Shown here piece by piece: positions 17,505 to 24,936 of a stretch of DNA of 26,834 bases (within the stretch, counting starts at the first letter, position 1; each line of letters starts with the position of its first letter). The stretch is from JBDHRG01 sp039807445 (lineage in GTDB: Bacteria; Pseudomonadota; Gammaproteobacteria; Competibacterales; Competibacteraceae), in contig JBDHRG010000029.1 of the NCBI GenBank assembly GCA_039807445.1, positions 1-26,834 of the forward strand, in the 5' to 3' direction. A model generated the notes under the pieces. The model saw only the letters and a program-made list of their open reading frames with translations, did not search any database and was not told where the DNA came from. A program made the position numbers and the translations under genes.

Positions 17505-18166
17505 CGCGCCACCTCGGCGCGGAACGCGAAGCGCCCGTCGAGGATCAGCTCGAGCGCGTCGCCCGGGTTCAGCGGGCCGACGCCGGCGGGGGTGCCGGTC
17601 AGGACCACGTCGCCCGGCAGCAGCGTGAAGTGGCGCGAGATGTGCGCGATCAACGGCAGGATCGGGTACATCATCTGCGTGGTGCTGCCGTGCTGGCGGC
17701 GCACGCCGTTGACGATCAGCGCGAGCTCGGCCGCCTGCGGTTCGGGCAGCGCTTCGGGCGGGACGAAGGGCGACAGCGGGCAGGCGCCGTCGAAGGCCTT
17801 GGCCAGCTCCCAGGGCTGGCCCTTGGCCTTCAGCTCGGCCTGCACCTCGCGCAGCGTCAGGTCCAGCGCCAGGCCGTAGCCGGCGACCGCCGCGCGCGCC
17901 TGCGCATCACTGGCGTCCTCGAGCCGCGCACCGATCAGCACCGCGAGCTCGAGCTCGTGGTGGCAGCTGCCCTGCCCGGCCGGCAGCCGCAGCGGCGCAT
18001 CGAGCCCGACCACCGCGGTCGAGGGCTTGATGAACAGCAGCGGCGCCTCGGGCACCTCGTTGCCGAGCTCGCGCACGTGCTCGAGGTAGTTGCGGCCGAT
18101 GCAGACGACCTTGCCGACCGGCAGCCCGAGCGGCCGACCGTCCAGAGTGCGGTGCTGGTATTCCAT
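17501..18166 (-). CDS. Fumarylacetoacetate hydrolase-family protein
   Basis: A FAH-fold hydrolase/decarboxylase/isomerase of 221 aa, close in size and layout to YcgM and other acylpyruvase/oxaloacetate-acting members. Divalent metal ligands appear as E71, E73 (HELELAVLIG) and D102 (GLALDLTLREVQ). KVVCIGRNYLEH, LLFIKPSTAVVG, KGQPWELAKAFDGACPLSPF and LTGTPAGVGPLNPGD are hallmark segments. It probably acts on a beta-dicarbonyl compound in the cytoplasm. The substrate cannot be told from sequence alone. It leads a two-gene unit with the VOC gene (four-base overlap). The heptamer repeat lies between the two coding bodies. Confidence 0.9.
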   Translation of the reverse strand: MEYQHRTLDGRPLGLPVGKVVCIGRNYLEHVRELGNEVPEAPLLFIKPSTAVVGLDAPLRLPAGQGSCHHELELAVLIGARLEDASDAQARAAVAGYGLALDLTLREVQAELKAKGQPWELAKAFDGACPLSPFVPPEALPEPQAAELALIVNGVRRQHGSTTQMMYPILPLIAHISRHFTLLPGDVVLTGTPAGVGPLNPGDALELILDGRFAFRAEVAR

Positions 18167-18236
18167 CGCTGCCCCTTCTCGCTTCGGGTCCGCCGACTCT
18201 AGCGGAGAGGCCCCCGCGTGCCAATGCGCGGACGCG

Positions 18237-18869
18237 TCAGCGACGGCGGCGCCTCGCCAGCATCATCAGCCCGGACAGCAGCAGCGCCAGCGGTCCCGGT
18301 GCCGGAACGGGCGTCGCCGCCGGCTGGAACCCGTCGGCTCGCGCAGTGAGCTGCAGCTCCCAACCGTTCATCAAGAGACTCGGTTTGGTGTAGCTCAGCG
18401 TCAGCACCTCGCCGTCGAACGTGCCCTGCAGCGAAGGCGCCGAGAAGTCGACCCAGATGATGCAGGCACAGAAGGTGCCCTCGGGCGGCCACGGCTGGGG
18501 CGCCGGGAAGGCGCCGTCGGCGATCAGGAAATCGCCGGCCGGGAAGCTGAACTCGCCGAGCGGGCCGTCGCCGACGGCATGCACGTCGAGGTTGCGGAGC
18601 CTGATCCAACCCGCTTCGAGCTCCACATCGAAGCGCCCGGCGACGCTGGTCGAGCCGCTGACCGATTCCCAAACCCAGACAGGGATACAGGACGATCCGC
18701 CGTGCCCGTCGGCGTCGGTCCGGGTAACGCAGCTTTCGCGCTGCACCATCGCGGTGTAATTCCAGCGGCTGGCGCCCTCGTCGACACGGAACGGCATGGC
18801 CGAGGCCGGGACAGCGAACGCAGTGCCTGCGAACACCGCGGTTGTCATGAGCATCGTCTTGACGGACAT
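18237..18869 (-). CDS. Secreted protein with PEP-CTERM-like sorting signal
   Basis: A 210-aa exported protein of unknown function. A signal peptide covers residues 1-24 (basic start, TTAVFAGTAFAVPASA, cleavage near ASA/M). The mature part holds cysteine pairs (SCVTR with SSCIP, and CAC in TFCACIIW). The C-terminus reads VPAPGPLALLLSGLMML followed by ARRRRR: a proline motif, a hydrophobic helix and a basic tail, the three-part PEP-CTERM/exosortase signal, here with PAP in place of PEP. Exosortase would move the protein to the cell surface or an extracellular polymer. No exosortase gene is in the window. I start at the ATG at 18869, which has an AAAGGA site and gives a clean signal peptide. An ATG further upstream would bury it. 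A sigma-54 promoter lies upstream. Confidence 0.8.
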   Translation of the reverse strand: MSVKTMLMTTAVFAGTAFAVPASAMPFRVDEGASRWNYTAMVQRESCVTRTDADGHGGSSCIPVWVWESVSGSTSVAGRFDVELEAGWIRLRNLDVHAVGDGPLGEFSFPAGDFLIADGAFPAPQPWPPEGTFCACIIWVDFSAPSLQGTFDGEVLTLSYTKPSLLMNGWELQLTARADGFQPAATPVPAPGPLALLLSGLMMLARRRRR

Positions 18870-18927
18870 CGCGAATCCTTTCCCGCGAGCAGGGGCGTGG
18901 CACCCGATGGTGGTGCCTGACCGCTTC

Positions 18928-18944
18928 AGCAAATCGCATGCCAA
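18928..18944 (-). promoter_or_regulatory. Sigma-54 (-24/-12) promoter of the PEP-CTERM-like gene
   Basis: The minus strand reads TTGGCATGCGATTTGCT, which matches YTGGCACGrNNNTTGCW at all but two positions and has the obligatory GG-N10-GC spacing (GG at 18942-18941, GC at 18930-18929). The start codon is about 58 bases downstream of the GC, leaving a leader of about 45 bases. Sigma-54 control fits the PrsK/PrsR regulators reported for PEP-CTERM systems. An activator site is expected upstream: a GCTTGC/GCAAGC pair (18971-18976, 19003-19008) is one weak candidate. Confidence 0.65.
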
Positions 18945-19043
18945 GATTGAATCCGGTTGGTACGGCAAGGGCTTGCGAACGGAGTGCAGACCGGCACCGC
19001 GGGCAAGCGTAAAGAATCCTGACAGGAACAGTGCCGGGGCTGG

Positions 19044-19550
19044 TCAGGTATCGCGCATGCGCCACGCGATCGCGCCGTCGGCGTCGAGCACGCCGTGGCG
19101 GATCAGCCAGTCGCGAGCATCCTCGGCATCGTCGGCGAACCAGGCGCCGGCCGAGCCGAGGCGGAAGCTGTAGCCCCAGGCGTCCATGTCGGCCAGCGCA
19201 CGGGTGCGGCCAAAGCCGGTCAGGTGATCGGCGAGCAGGATCTGCAGGTAGCAGACGCCGTTCTCTTCGTCGTAGCCGCCGCCGGCGTCGGTGTGCAGCG
19301 CGACGCGGCGTGCGGGGTCCATGCAGATCCAGTGGCAGGCTTCGTGCAACACCGAGTGCACCGGCGTGTCGCCGCGAACCATCAGGCGGTTGCCGATCAG
19401 CCCGGCCTCGGGTTCGCCGAACCAGCTCCCCGGGATGGACTCGCCGTCGGGGACGCGCTCGACACCGATGCCGAAGCGCGCGAGCAGCGCCGCGAGCGGC
19501 CCGAAGCCGAGCTCGGCGCTGTTGAGGACGGTGTCTTCGGCAGAGGGCAT
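19044..19550 (-). CDS. Uncharacterised protein with HExxH metallopeptidase-like motif
   Basis: I do not recognise this 168-aa protein. It has HEACH at 69-73 within VHSVLHEACHWICM, the zinc-binding helix pattern of metallopeptidases. A possible third acidic ligand follows in YDEENGVCYLQ (E95 or E96), a spacing like that of small ImmA- or gluzincin-type domains. Other conserved-looking parts are GSWFGEPEAGLIGNRL and DMDAWGYSFRLGSAGAWF. No signal peptide or membrane helix is visible, so it should be cytoplasmic. The ATG at 19550 has no clear ribosome site. The frame is open upstream, but that part overlaps the DUF1127 gene. It follows DUF1127 by 64 bases and may be cotranscribed with it. Peptidase activity is inference from the motif only. 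Confidence 0.72.
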   Translation of the reverse strand: MPSAEDTVLNSAELGFGPLAALLARFGIGVERVPDGESIPGSWFGEPEAGLIGNRLMVRGDTPVHSVLHEACHWICMDPARRVALHTDAGGGYDEENGVCYLQILLADHLTGFGRTRALADMDAWGYSFRLGSAGAWFADDAEDARDWLIRHGVLDADGAIAWRMRDT

Positions 19551-19614
19551 GTGCAGAGCTGGGTCGACGGTCCGGGCCGGGCGATTGTCGCCGAGCCCGG
19601 CCGTCGCTGCCAGC

Positions 19615-19818
19615 TCACGCACGCCAGAACGGCTTGCGCACTTCGTGCGCTGCCTCGAGCGGGTCGAGGCCGAGGTCGGCGAGCAGGTGCGGATCGAGCC
19701 CGGCCAGCGCCTGGCGGTGCTGGTAACGCTCGAGCCAGAGGTTGAGCCGTTCGACGATCCCGCCCGCACGCTGGCCGGCGTTCCGGTCCAGACGATCCGC
19801 ATTTCTCATGGCATTCAT
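19615..19818 (-). CDS. DUF1127 small protein
   Basis: A 67-aa basic protein whose C-terminal half (RQALAGLDPHLLADLGLDPLEAAHEVRKPFW) is the DUF1127 domain: a conserved Leu-rich helix, the D-x-x-L-x-D-[IL]-G-L centre and the final R-K-P-F-W. Members of this family have been linked to RNA binding and to phosphate, carbon and stress adaptation in alphaproteobacteria. Its role here is unknown. Among several upstream ATG codons I choose 19818, which has a GGAG site seven bases before it. The gene diverges from a GcvA-like LysR gene, an arrangement seen repeatedly for DUF1127 genes and suggesting direct control by that regulator. Confidence 0.85.
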   Translation of the reverse strand: MNAMRNADRLDRNAGQRAGGIVERLNLWLERYQHRQALAGLDPHLLADLGLDPLEAAHEVRKPFWRA

Positions 19819-19854
19819 CGCTGTGCTCCGCTGCATTGGTCCATCGATGCGTGT

Positions 19855-19883
19855 ATTGTCGGGACTTCGCTGCGATCGCACAA
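19855..19883 (-). promoter_or_regulatory. Candidate sigma-70 promoter of the DUF1127 gene
   Basis: On the minus strand TTGTGC (19883-19878) and GACAAT (19860-19855) stand 17 bases apart, a moderate -35/-10 pair about 37 bases before the DUF1127 start codon. The weak -35 and an inverted repeat just upstream would suit an activator-dependent promoter. Confidence 0.4.
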
Positions 19884-19894
19884 ACCATTAGATT

Positions 19895-19909
19895 TCATGC
19901 AAGCCATGA
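19895..19909. promoter_or_regulatory. Candidate LysR-type operator
   Basis: TCATG-CAAGC-CATGA is a perfect 5-bp inverted repeat with a five-base centre, located between the divergent LysR and DUF1127 genes, 17 bases before the LysR start codon and 12 bases beyond the putative DUF1127 -35 box. The dyad form and place match sites bound by LysR-type regulators for self-repression and activation of the divergent gene. Confidence 0.4.
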
Positions 19910-19925
19910 TTTTTACGCATAACCG

Positions 19926-20840
19926 ATGAGCCACCGCCCGCTGCCGCCGCTGAACGCGCTGCGCGCCTTCGAAGCCGCCGCACGCCACGCGAGCTTCACC
20001 CGCGCCGCCGCCGAGCTGTTCGTGACCCAGGGCGCGATCAGCCGCCAGGTCAAGGCGCTCGAGGACGAGCTCGGCCAGCCGCTGTTCCGGCGCCTGGCGC
20101 GCGGGCTCGAGCTGACCGCTGCCGGGCGCACGCTGCTCGAAGCCACCGACGCCGCCTTCGACGCGCTCGCCGCCGCGGTCGCGCGGCTGAAGGCGCCGCC
20201 GCCGTACCTGGCGCTGAAGGTGATGCCGACTTTCGGCGTGCGCTGGCTGATTCCGCGGCTGGCGCGGCTGCAGATCGAGCAACCGGACCTGTCGGTGCGG
20301 GTGACGACGGTGTGGCACGGCGCCGGCGACGAGTCGGGCCGCGACGCCTACGATGCCAGCGTCGGCTTCGGCCAGGGCGACTGGCCCGGTTGCGGCGCCG
20401 ACCTGCTGCTGCTCGAGCACCTGGTGCCGGTGTGCGCGCCGGCGCTGCTGAAGGGGCGCAAGCCGCTGCGCGCGCCGGTCGACCTGGCGCGGCAGACACT
20501 GCTGCACCCGAGCGTGGACCACGCCGACTGGCGACGCTGGCTCGGCGGCGTAGGCGTGGCCGGCGTCGACCCGGACCAGGGGCAGAACTTCGACACGATG
20601 GAGACGACGCTGGCCGCCGCCGCGGCCGGCTACGGCATCGCGATCGGCGCCTACGAGCTGATCCGCAACGAGCTCGCCGCCGGGCTGCTGGTGATGCCCT
20701 TCGGGCCGATGCTGGTCGAAAGCGGCGGCTACTACCTGATCTACCCGCCCGAGCGCCTCGCCGACCCGCGCTTTGTGCGCTTCCGCGACTGGCTACTGGC
20801 CGAGGCGGTAGCGCAGGCGGCCGCGGCCAGGCCCGCTTGA
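19926..20840 (+). CDS. LysR-type transcriptional regulator, GcvA-like
   Basis: A DNA-binding regulator of 304 aa. The N-terminal winged helix-turn-helix (about 1-65) reads LPPLNALRAFEAAARHASFTRAAAELFVTQGAISRQVKALEDELG, the GcvA subgroup pattern. The effector-binding domain (about 93-295) has LKVMPTFGVRWLIPRL, MPFGPMLVESGGYYLIYP and the closing FRDWLLAEA. The effector is unknown. It is divergent from the DUF1127 gene across 107 bases containing a dyad, so control of that gene and of itself is likely. The window shows no gcv genes, and GcvA-like describes the subgroup rather than glycine control. Confidence 0.94.
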   Translation: MSHRPLPPLNALRAFEAAARHASFTRAAAELFVTQGAISRQVKALEDELGQPLFRRLARGLELTAAGRTLLEATDAAFDALAAAVARLKAPPPYLALKVMPTFGVRWLIPRLARLQIEQPDLSVRVTTVWHGAGDESGRDAYDASVGFGQGDWPGCGADLLLLEHLVPVCAPALLKGRKPLRAPVDLARQTLLHPSVDHADWRRWLGGVGVAGVDPDQGQNFDTMETTLAAAAAGYGIAIGAYELIRNELAAGLLVMPFGPMLVESGGYYLIYPPERLADPRFVRFRDWLLAEAVAQAAAARPA

Positions 20841-20909
20841 CACGCTCCGACGCACCTCGAGCGCGCGGCTCGACGAGAGCGCGGTCGGCGAACGGATTCG
20901 CGGCTCTGA

Positions 20910-20932
20910 TAGACTCGGTGAACCAACTTGGT
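20910..20932 (+). promoter_or_regulatory. Candidate promoter -10 and operator of the toxin-antitoxin operon
   Basis: TGATAGACT gives an extended -10 (TAGACT at 20910-20915). Just downstream ACCAA-C-TTGGT (20922-20932) is a perfect 5-bp inverted repeat covering the expected start region, where a Phd-type antitoxin would bind and repress. The antitoxin start codon is at 20949. Confidence 0.4.
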
Positions 20933-20948
20933 CCAGCCGGAGAGGGCT

Positions 20949-21221
20949 ATGCAACAGGTCAATATCCACGAAGCCAAGACCCACCTGTCGCGCCTGGTTG
21001 AAGCCGCAGCCCGGGGCGAAGAGATCGTCATCGCCAAGGCCGGCAGACCCCTGGCCAAGCTGGTGCCACTGCAGACCAAACCGGCCGAACGGCGCCAGCC
21101 GGGCATCCTGAAGGGCAAGGGCCGGATTGCCGACGATTTCGATGCACCGATGACTTCGGAGGAATTGGCGATCTGGTACGACTCGCCGCTCGTTCCTGAC
21201 GACGGCACCGAAAAATCATGA
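20949..21221 (+). CDS. Phd/YefM-family antitoxin
   Basis: The antitoxin of a type II toxin-antitoxin pair, 90 aa. The N-terminal Phd/YefM DNA-binding fold shows QVNIHEAKTHLSRLVEAAARGEEIVIAKAGRPLAKLVP in pattern (helix, then the beta hairpin ending LAKLVP). The acidic C-terminal part (FDAPMTSEELAIWYDS) should wrap the toxin. A GGAGAGGG site precedes the ATG at 20949. Another possible start (TTG at 20928) lies in the operator. The gene overlaps the toxin start by four bases. The base composition is a little less GC-rich than neighbouring genes, as usual for mobile toxin-antitoxin genes, though this was judged by eye. Confidence 0.92.
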   Translation: MQQVNIHEAKTHLSRLVEAAARGEEIVIAKAGRPLAKLVPLQTKPAERRQPGILKGKGRIADDFDAPMTSEELAIWYDSPLVPDDGTEKS

Positions 21222-21598
21222 CGCTGCTGATCGACACCCACATTCTGATGTGGTGGGTTTTCGACGATCACCGTCTATCGTCCACGGCGCGCAGGCTGGT
21301 TGAAGATCCTGGCAATCGGATCGTCGTCAGCGTGATAAGCCTCTGGGAAGTGGCCATCAAGAACGGCAAGGGCAAACTCGAAGTCGACCCAGCCGAGCTG
21401 ATGGCTGCGATCGATACAATGGGCTTCCCGGTACTCCCCGTCGAACCCCGCCATGTTTCGACCTACATGCAACTGCCCGCGTATCACGCTGACCCTTTCG
21501 ACCGCATGCTGATCGCCCAGGCTCTCACCGAGCCGTCGCGCTTGCTCACCCACGACACTGCGCTCGTGCGTTACAGCGAGCTCGTCACGCTCGTCTGA
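21218..21598 (+). CDS. VapC-like PIN-domain toxin
   Basis: A PIN-domain ribonuclease of 126 aa, toxin partner of the gene before it. The acidic metal-binding residues are in place: D6 (LLIDTHILMW), E44 (SLWEVAIK), D92 and D95 (HADPFDRMLIAQA) and D113 (THDTALVRY). The members most like it cleave tRNA or rRNA, but its target is unknown. Its ATG overlaps the antitoxin stop (ATGA). The pair has its own promoter-operator and sits between a LysR gene and a convergent GNAT gene. No transposase or att site is visible nearby. Confidence 0.93.
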   Translation: MTLLIDTHILMWWVFDDHRLSSTARRLVEDPGNRIVVSVISLWEVAIKNGKGKLEVDPAELMAAIDTMGFPVLPVEPRHVSTYMQLPAYHADPFDRMLIAQALTEPSRLLTHDTALVRYSELVTLV

Positions 21599-21616
21599 GC
21601 CTCCTGGAAAAACCCG

Positions 21617-22144
21617 TCACGTGACGCTCTCGGGACGATTCGGAGGAGCTTGCGGTGCAAGCCGCCGGCCGAGGATCGCGAGGTCGCGCTCGATGCCGTC
21701 GAGCTCGGCGACCGCCGGAAGCCAGCCCCAGCGCTCGAAGCCGCGCGAAGCGAACAGTCGCAGGCTCGCCGCGTTGTGGCCGAAGACGAAGGCGAGCAGC
21801 GTGCGGATGCCGCAGGCCGGCGCGCGCTCGAGCGCCGCATCGAGCAGGCGCTTGCCGACGCCCTGTCCCTGGCGCGCGGGGTCGACGTACAGCCCGAGCT
21901 CGACGGTAGCAAAGTACGCCGGGCGGCCGTAGAACGAGTGCAAGGACACCCAGCCGGCGATGCCGGCTTCGTCCTCGGCCACCAGCAGCGGTCGGCGCAC
22001 GGGGTCGAAGTCGCGGAACCACGGCCGTCGCGCCTCGACGCTGACCGGATCGGTGTCGGCGGTCGCCAGGCGCCCCGGGATCGACGCGTTGTAGATCGCG
22101 ACCACGGCCTCGAGGTCGGCTTCGAGCGCGTCGCGGACGATCAT
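21617..22144 (-). CDS. GNAT family N-acetyltransferase (phosphinothricin-acetyltransferase-like)
   Basis: An acetyl-CoA-dependent transferase of 175 aa. MIVRDALEADLEAVVAIYNASI is the usual start of the Pat/PhnO-like branch. The acetyl-CoA pyrophosphate loop is VDPARQGQGVGKRLL (about 87-101), and FGHNAASLRLFASRGFERWGWLPAVAELDG completes the domain. The substrate may be a small amino compound, which is inference from the branch. The ATG at 22144 overlaps the stop of the MOSC gene (ATGA), so the two are coupled. The gene is convergent with the toxin gene, only 18 bases away. Confidence 0.92.
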   Translation of the reverse strand: MIVRDALEADLEAVVAIYNASIPGRLATADTDPVSVEARRPWFRDFDPVRRPLLVAEDEAGIAGWVSLHSFYGRPAYFATVELGLYVDPARQGQGVGKRLLDAALERAPACGIRTLLAFVFGHNAASLRLFASRGFERWGWLPAVAELDGIERDLAILGRRLAPQAPPNRPESVT

Positions 22145-22953
22145 TCGAGCACCTCGACCGCATCGCCGACGCGCAGCCCCCCCACCTCGGGCACATGCAC
22201 CAGGTTCTGACCGAAGTACACCTTGCCGTCGATGCGCCGGTAGCCGGCCAGCGTCCGCAGCAGCCCGGGCGGCGATCCGGTCTGGCCGGTGTCCGGGTCG
22301 ATGCCGGGGATCGCGCAGCGCGAGCAGGGCTTGACCACGTGCAGCACCGTGTCGCCGACGCGCAGCCGCTTCCAGCCGTCTTCGGCGTGCGCCGCGCAGC
22401 CCTCGACCACCAGGTTGGGACGGAAGCGGATCATCTCGACCGGCGCGTCGAGGCGGCGGTTCAGTTCGTCGAGCGAGGCCTGCGAAATCAGCAGCAGCGG
22501 AAAGCCGTCGGCGAAGCCGACCTGCGCGCCGCGCGGGTCGTAGCGCACGTCGACCGCGCGCTCGAACTCGGGGCCGACGCCGACCAGCCGCGCCTCCACG
22601 CCGAGCAGCGCCGACAGCCATTGCGCCGCTGCATCGCCGGCGTCGCGCGCCAGCACGCGCGTGCCCCAGACCCAGGCGTTGCGCGCCCGCCAGCTCAGAC
22701 TCGCGCGCTCGACCACGCACCCGCCGTGCCCCGACGCACCGAGGCGCAGCACGCCATCGGTCTCGATGGCGCGGATCAGCACCATGCGCGGGTGTTCGCG
22801 CTGGCTCAGGAACCGGCGCTCGGCGGCGTCGACCACCATCCAGCGGCGGTCGCCGACGGCGCCGTAGCGGTCGAGCCCGAGCGACTCGACCGCGTGGCCG
22901 CGGCAAGACTTGACGGGGTAGCGGTACAGCGCGGAAATGCGCAGCTCGGACAT
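22141..22953 (-). CDS. MOSC domain-containing protein (YcbX/mARC-like)
   Basis: A 270-aa protein with an N-terminal MOSC beta-barrel (ISALYRYPVKSCRGHAVESLGLDRYGAVGDRRWMVVD) and a C-terminal MOSC domain containing IRFRPNLVVEG, VVKPCSRCAIPGIDPDTG and FGQNLVH. The cysteines C210 and C213 in KPCSRC are placed like the molybdenum-binding cysteine of mARC and YcbX. Those enzymes reduce N-hydroxylated compounds. Unlike E. coli YcbX it lacks the C-terminal [2Fe-2S] ferredoxin domain, so it would need a separate electron donor. It is followed by a coupled GNAT gene and separated from gloA by a region with a long palindrome. Confidence 0.92.
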   Translation of the reverse strand: MSELRISALYRYPVKSCRGHAVESLGLDRYGAVGDRRWMVVDAAERRFLSQREHPRMVLIRAIETDGVLRLGASGHGGCVVERASLSWRARNAWVWGTRVLARDAGDAAAQWLSALLGVEARLVGVGPEFERAVDVRYDPRGAQVGFADGFPLLLISQASLDELNRRLDAPVEMIRFRPNLVVEGCAAHAEDGWKRLRVGDTVLHVVKPCSRCAIPGIDPDTGQTGSPPGLLRTLAGYRRIDGKVYFGQNLVHVPEVGGLRVGDAVEVLE

Positions 22954-23045
22954 CGCAGTGCGTCCTTTGCGGAAAGCGGACCGGCACTGTACCGGTGTCG
23001 ACCGCGGGCCGCCAGACCGCCGCCGGCAGCGCTTCGGCGAGCGTG

Positions 23046-23083
23046 CCCGGATCGGACGTGCGCGCGCGCACGTCCGATCCGGG
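23046..23083. repeat. Perfect 38-bp palindrome between gloA and the MOSC gene
   Basis: The half-site CCCGGATCGGACGTGCGCG (23046-23064) is followed without any gap by its exact reverse complement (23065-23083). In RNA it could form a hairpin of up to about 17 bp. It starts six bases after the gloA stop. No T run follows on either strand (plus GGGTTGAGC, minus GCACGC), so it is either an unusual gloA terminator or a protein-binding or recombination site. Confidence 0.8.
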
Positions 23084-23089
23084 TTGAGC

Positions 23090-23476
23090 TCAGGCCTTCC
23101 TGCCGATCAGCTCGATCGGGTAGCCATCCGGGTCCTCGACGAAGGCGATGATCGTGGTGCCGGCGTGCATCGGCCCCGCTTCGCGCAGGATCTTGCCGCC
23201 GCAGGTGCGGATCGCCTCGACCGCCCGGTGGACGTCGTCGACCTCGAGCGCGATGTGGCCGTAGCCGCTGCCGAGCGCGTAGCTGGCGACACCCCAGTTG
23301 TAGGTCAGCTCGATCTGTGCACCGTGCGGGTCGTCGGCGAAGCCGAGGAAGGCCAGCGTGAACTGGCCCGCCGGGTAATCCTGGCGGCGCAAGAGCTTCA
23401 TGCCCATCACCTCGGTGTAGAAGGCGATCGAGCGCTCGAGGTCGCCGGTGCGGAGCATGGTGTGCAGGATGCGCAT
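23090..23476 (-). CDS. gloA: Lactoylglutathione lyase (glyoxalase I) GloA
   Basis: Converts the methylglyoxal-glutathione hemithioacetal to S-lactoylglutathione. All four metal ligands occupy the same positions as in the nickel-type E. coli enzyme: H5, E56, H74 and E122. ELTYNWGV, GYGHIALEVDD and AFVEDPDGYPIELI are diagnostic. At 128 aa it lacks only the short C-terminal tail of E. coli GloA (135 aa). I choose the ATG at 23476 because MRILHTMLRTGDLERSI is the family start. The frame continues upstream, but through a repeat region. It lies downstream of argG on the same strand, with a terminator between. Confidence 0.96.
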   Translation of the reverse strand: MRILHTMLRTGDLERSIAFYTEVMGMKLLRRQDYPAGQFTLAFLGFADDPHGAQIELTYNWGVASYALGSGYGHIALEVDDVHRAVEAIRTCGGKILREAGPMHAGTTIIAFVEDPDGYPIELIGRKA

Positions 23477-23490
23477 GGGCTGGGTCCCCG

Positions 23491-23614
23491 GGTGCGAGGA
23501 GCGCGTTCCGAGTGAAGAAGCCCCGTCGGGCCGGCGGGGCCACGGCAAGGCTTCTGGCTATCGAAAATTGTCCCGGCGGAGCGACTCGGAACTCGGGCCT
23601 CGCTCCTCGGACCT
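23491..23614. repeat. Imperfect inverted repeat of the heptamer family between argG and gloA
   Basis: The arm at 23584-23614 and the shorter arm at 23491-23513 are inverted copies. The shorter lacks eight bases, about one repeat unit. Read in the argG direction the first arm begins GGTCCGAGGAGCGAGGC five bases after the argG stop, 16 of 17 bases identical to the start of the repeat after the FAH gene. The arms enclose the argG terminator. Confidence 0.75.
23515..23540 (-). terminator. Probable argG terminator
   Basis: On the minus strand a GCCCCG/CGGGGC stem (23540-23535 with 23525-23520) is followed by TTCTT, about 80 bases beyond the argG stop. A wider AGAAGCC/GGCTTCT pairing can extend around it. 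Confidence 0.6.
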
Positions 23615-23618
23615 TGCG

Positions 23619-24830
<1,212 letters not shown>

Positions 24831-24885
24831 GAATCTTCCTCTTGCGCGGACGTGAACGCGCGCGCCGTGCGGCGCGCAAGCGGGC

Positions 24886-24913
24886 AGCTTATGCCATTGC
24901 CGGACGAGGTCAA
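24886..24913 (-). promoter_or_regulatory. Candidate argG promoter
   Basis: Minus-strand TTGACC (24913-24908) and TAAGCT (24891-24886) are 16 bases apart in the gap between the GntR stop and argG. The -35 is good and the -10 poor. A 7-bp hairpin (around 24861-24878) lies in the resulting leader. Confidence 0.35.
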
Positions 24914-24936
24914 GGCGAGCCGCCGGTACGCGGCGC

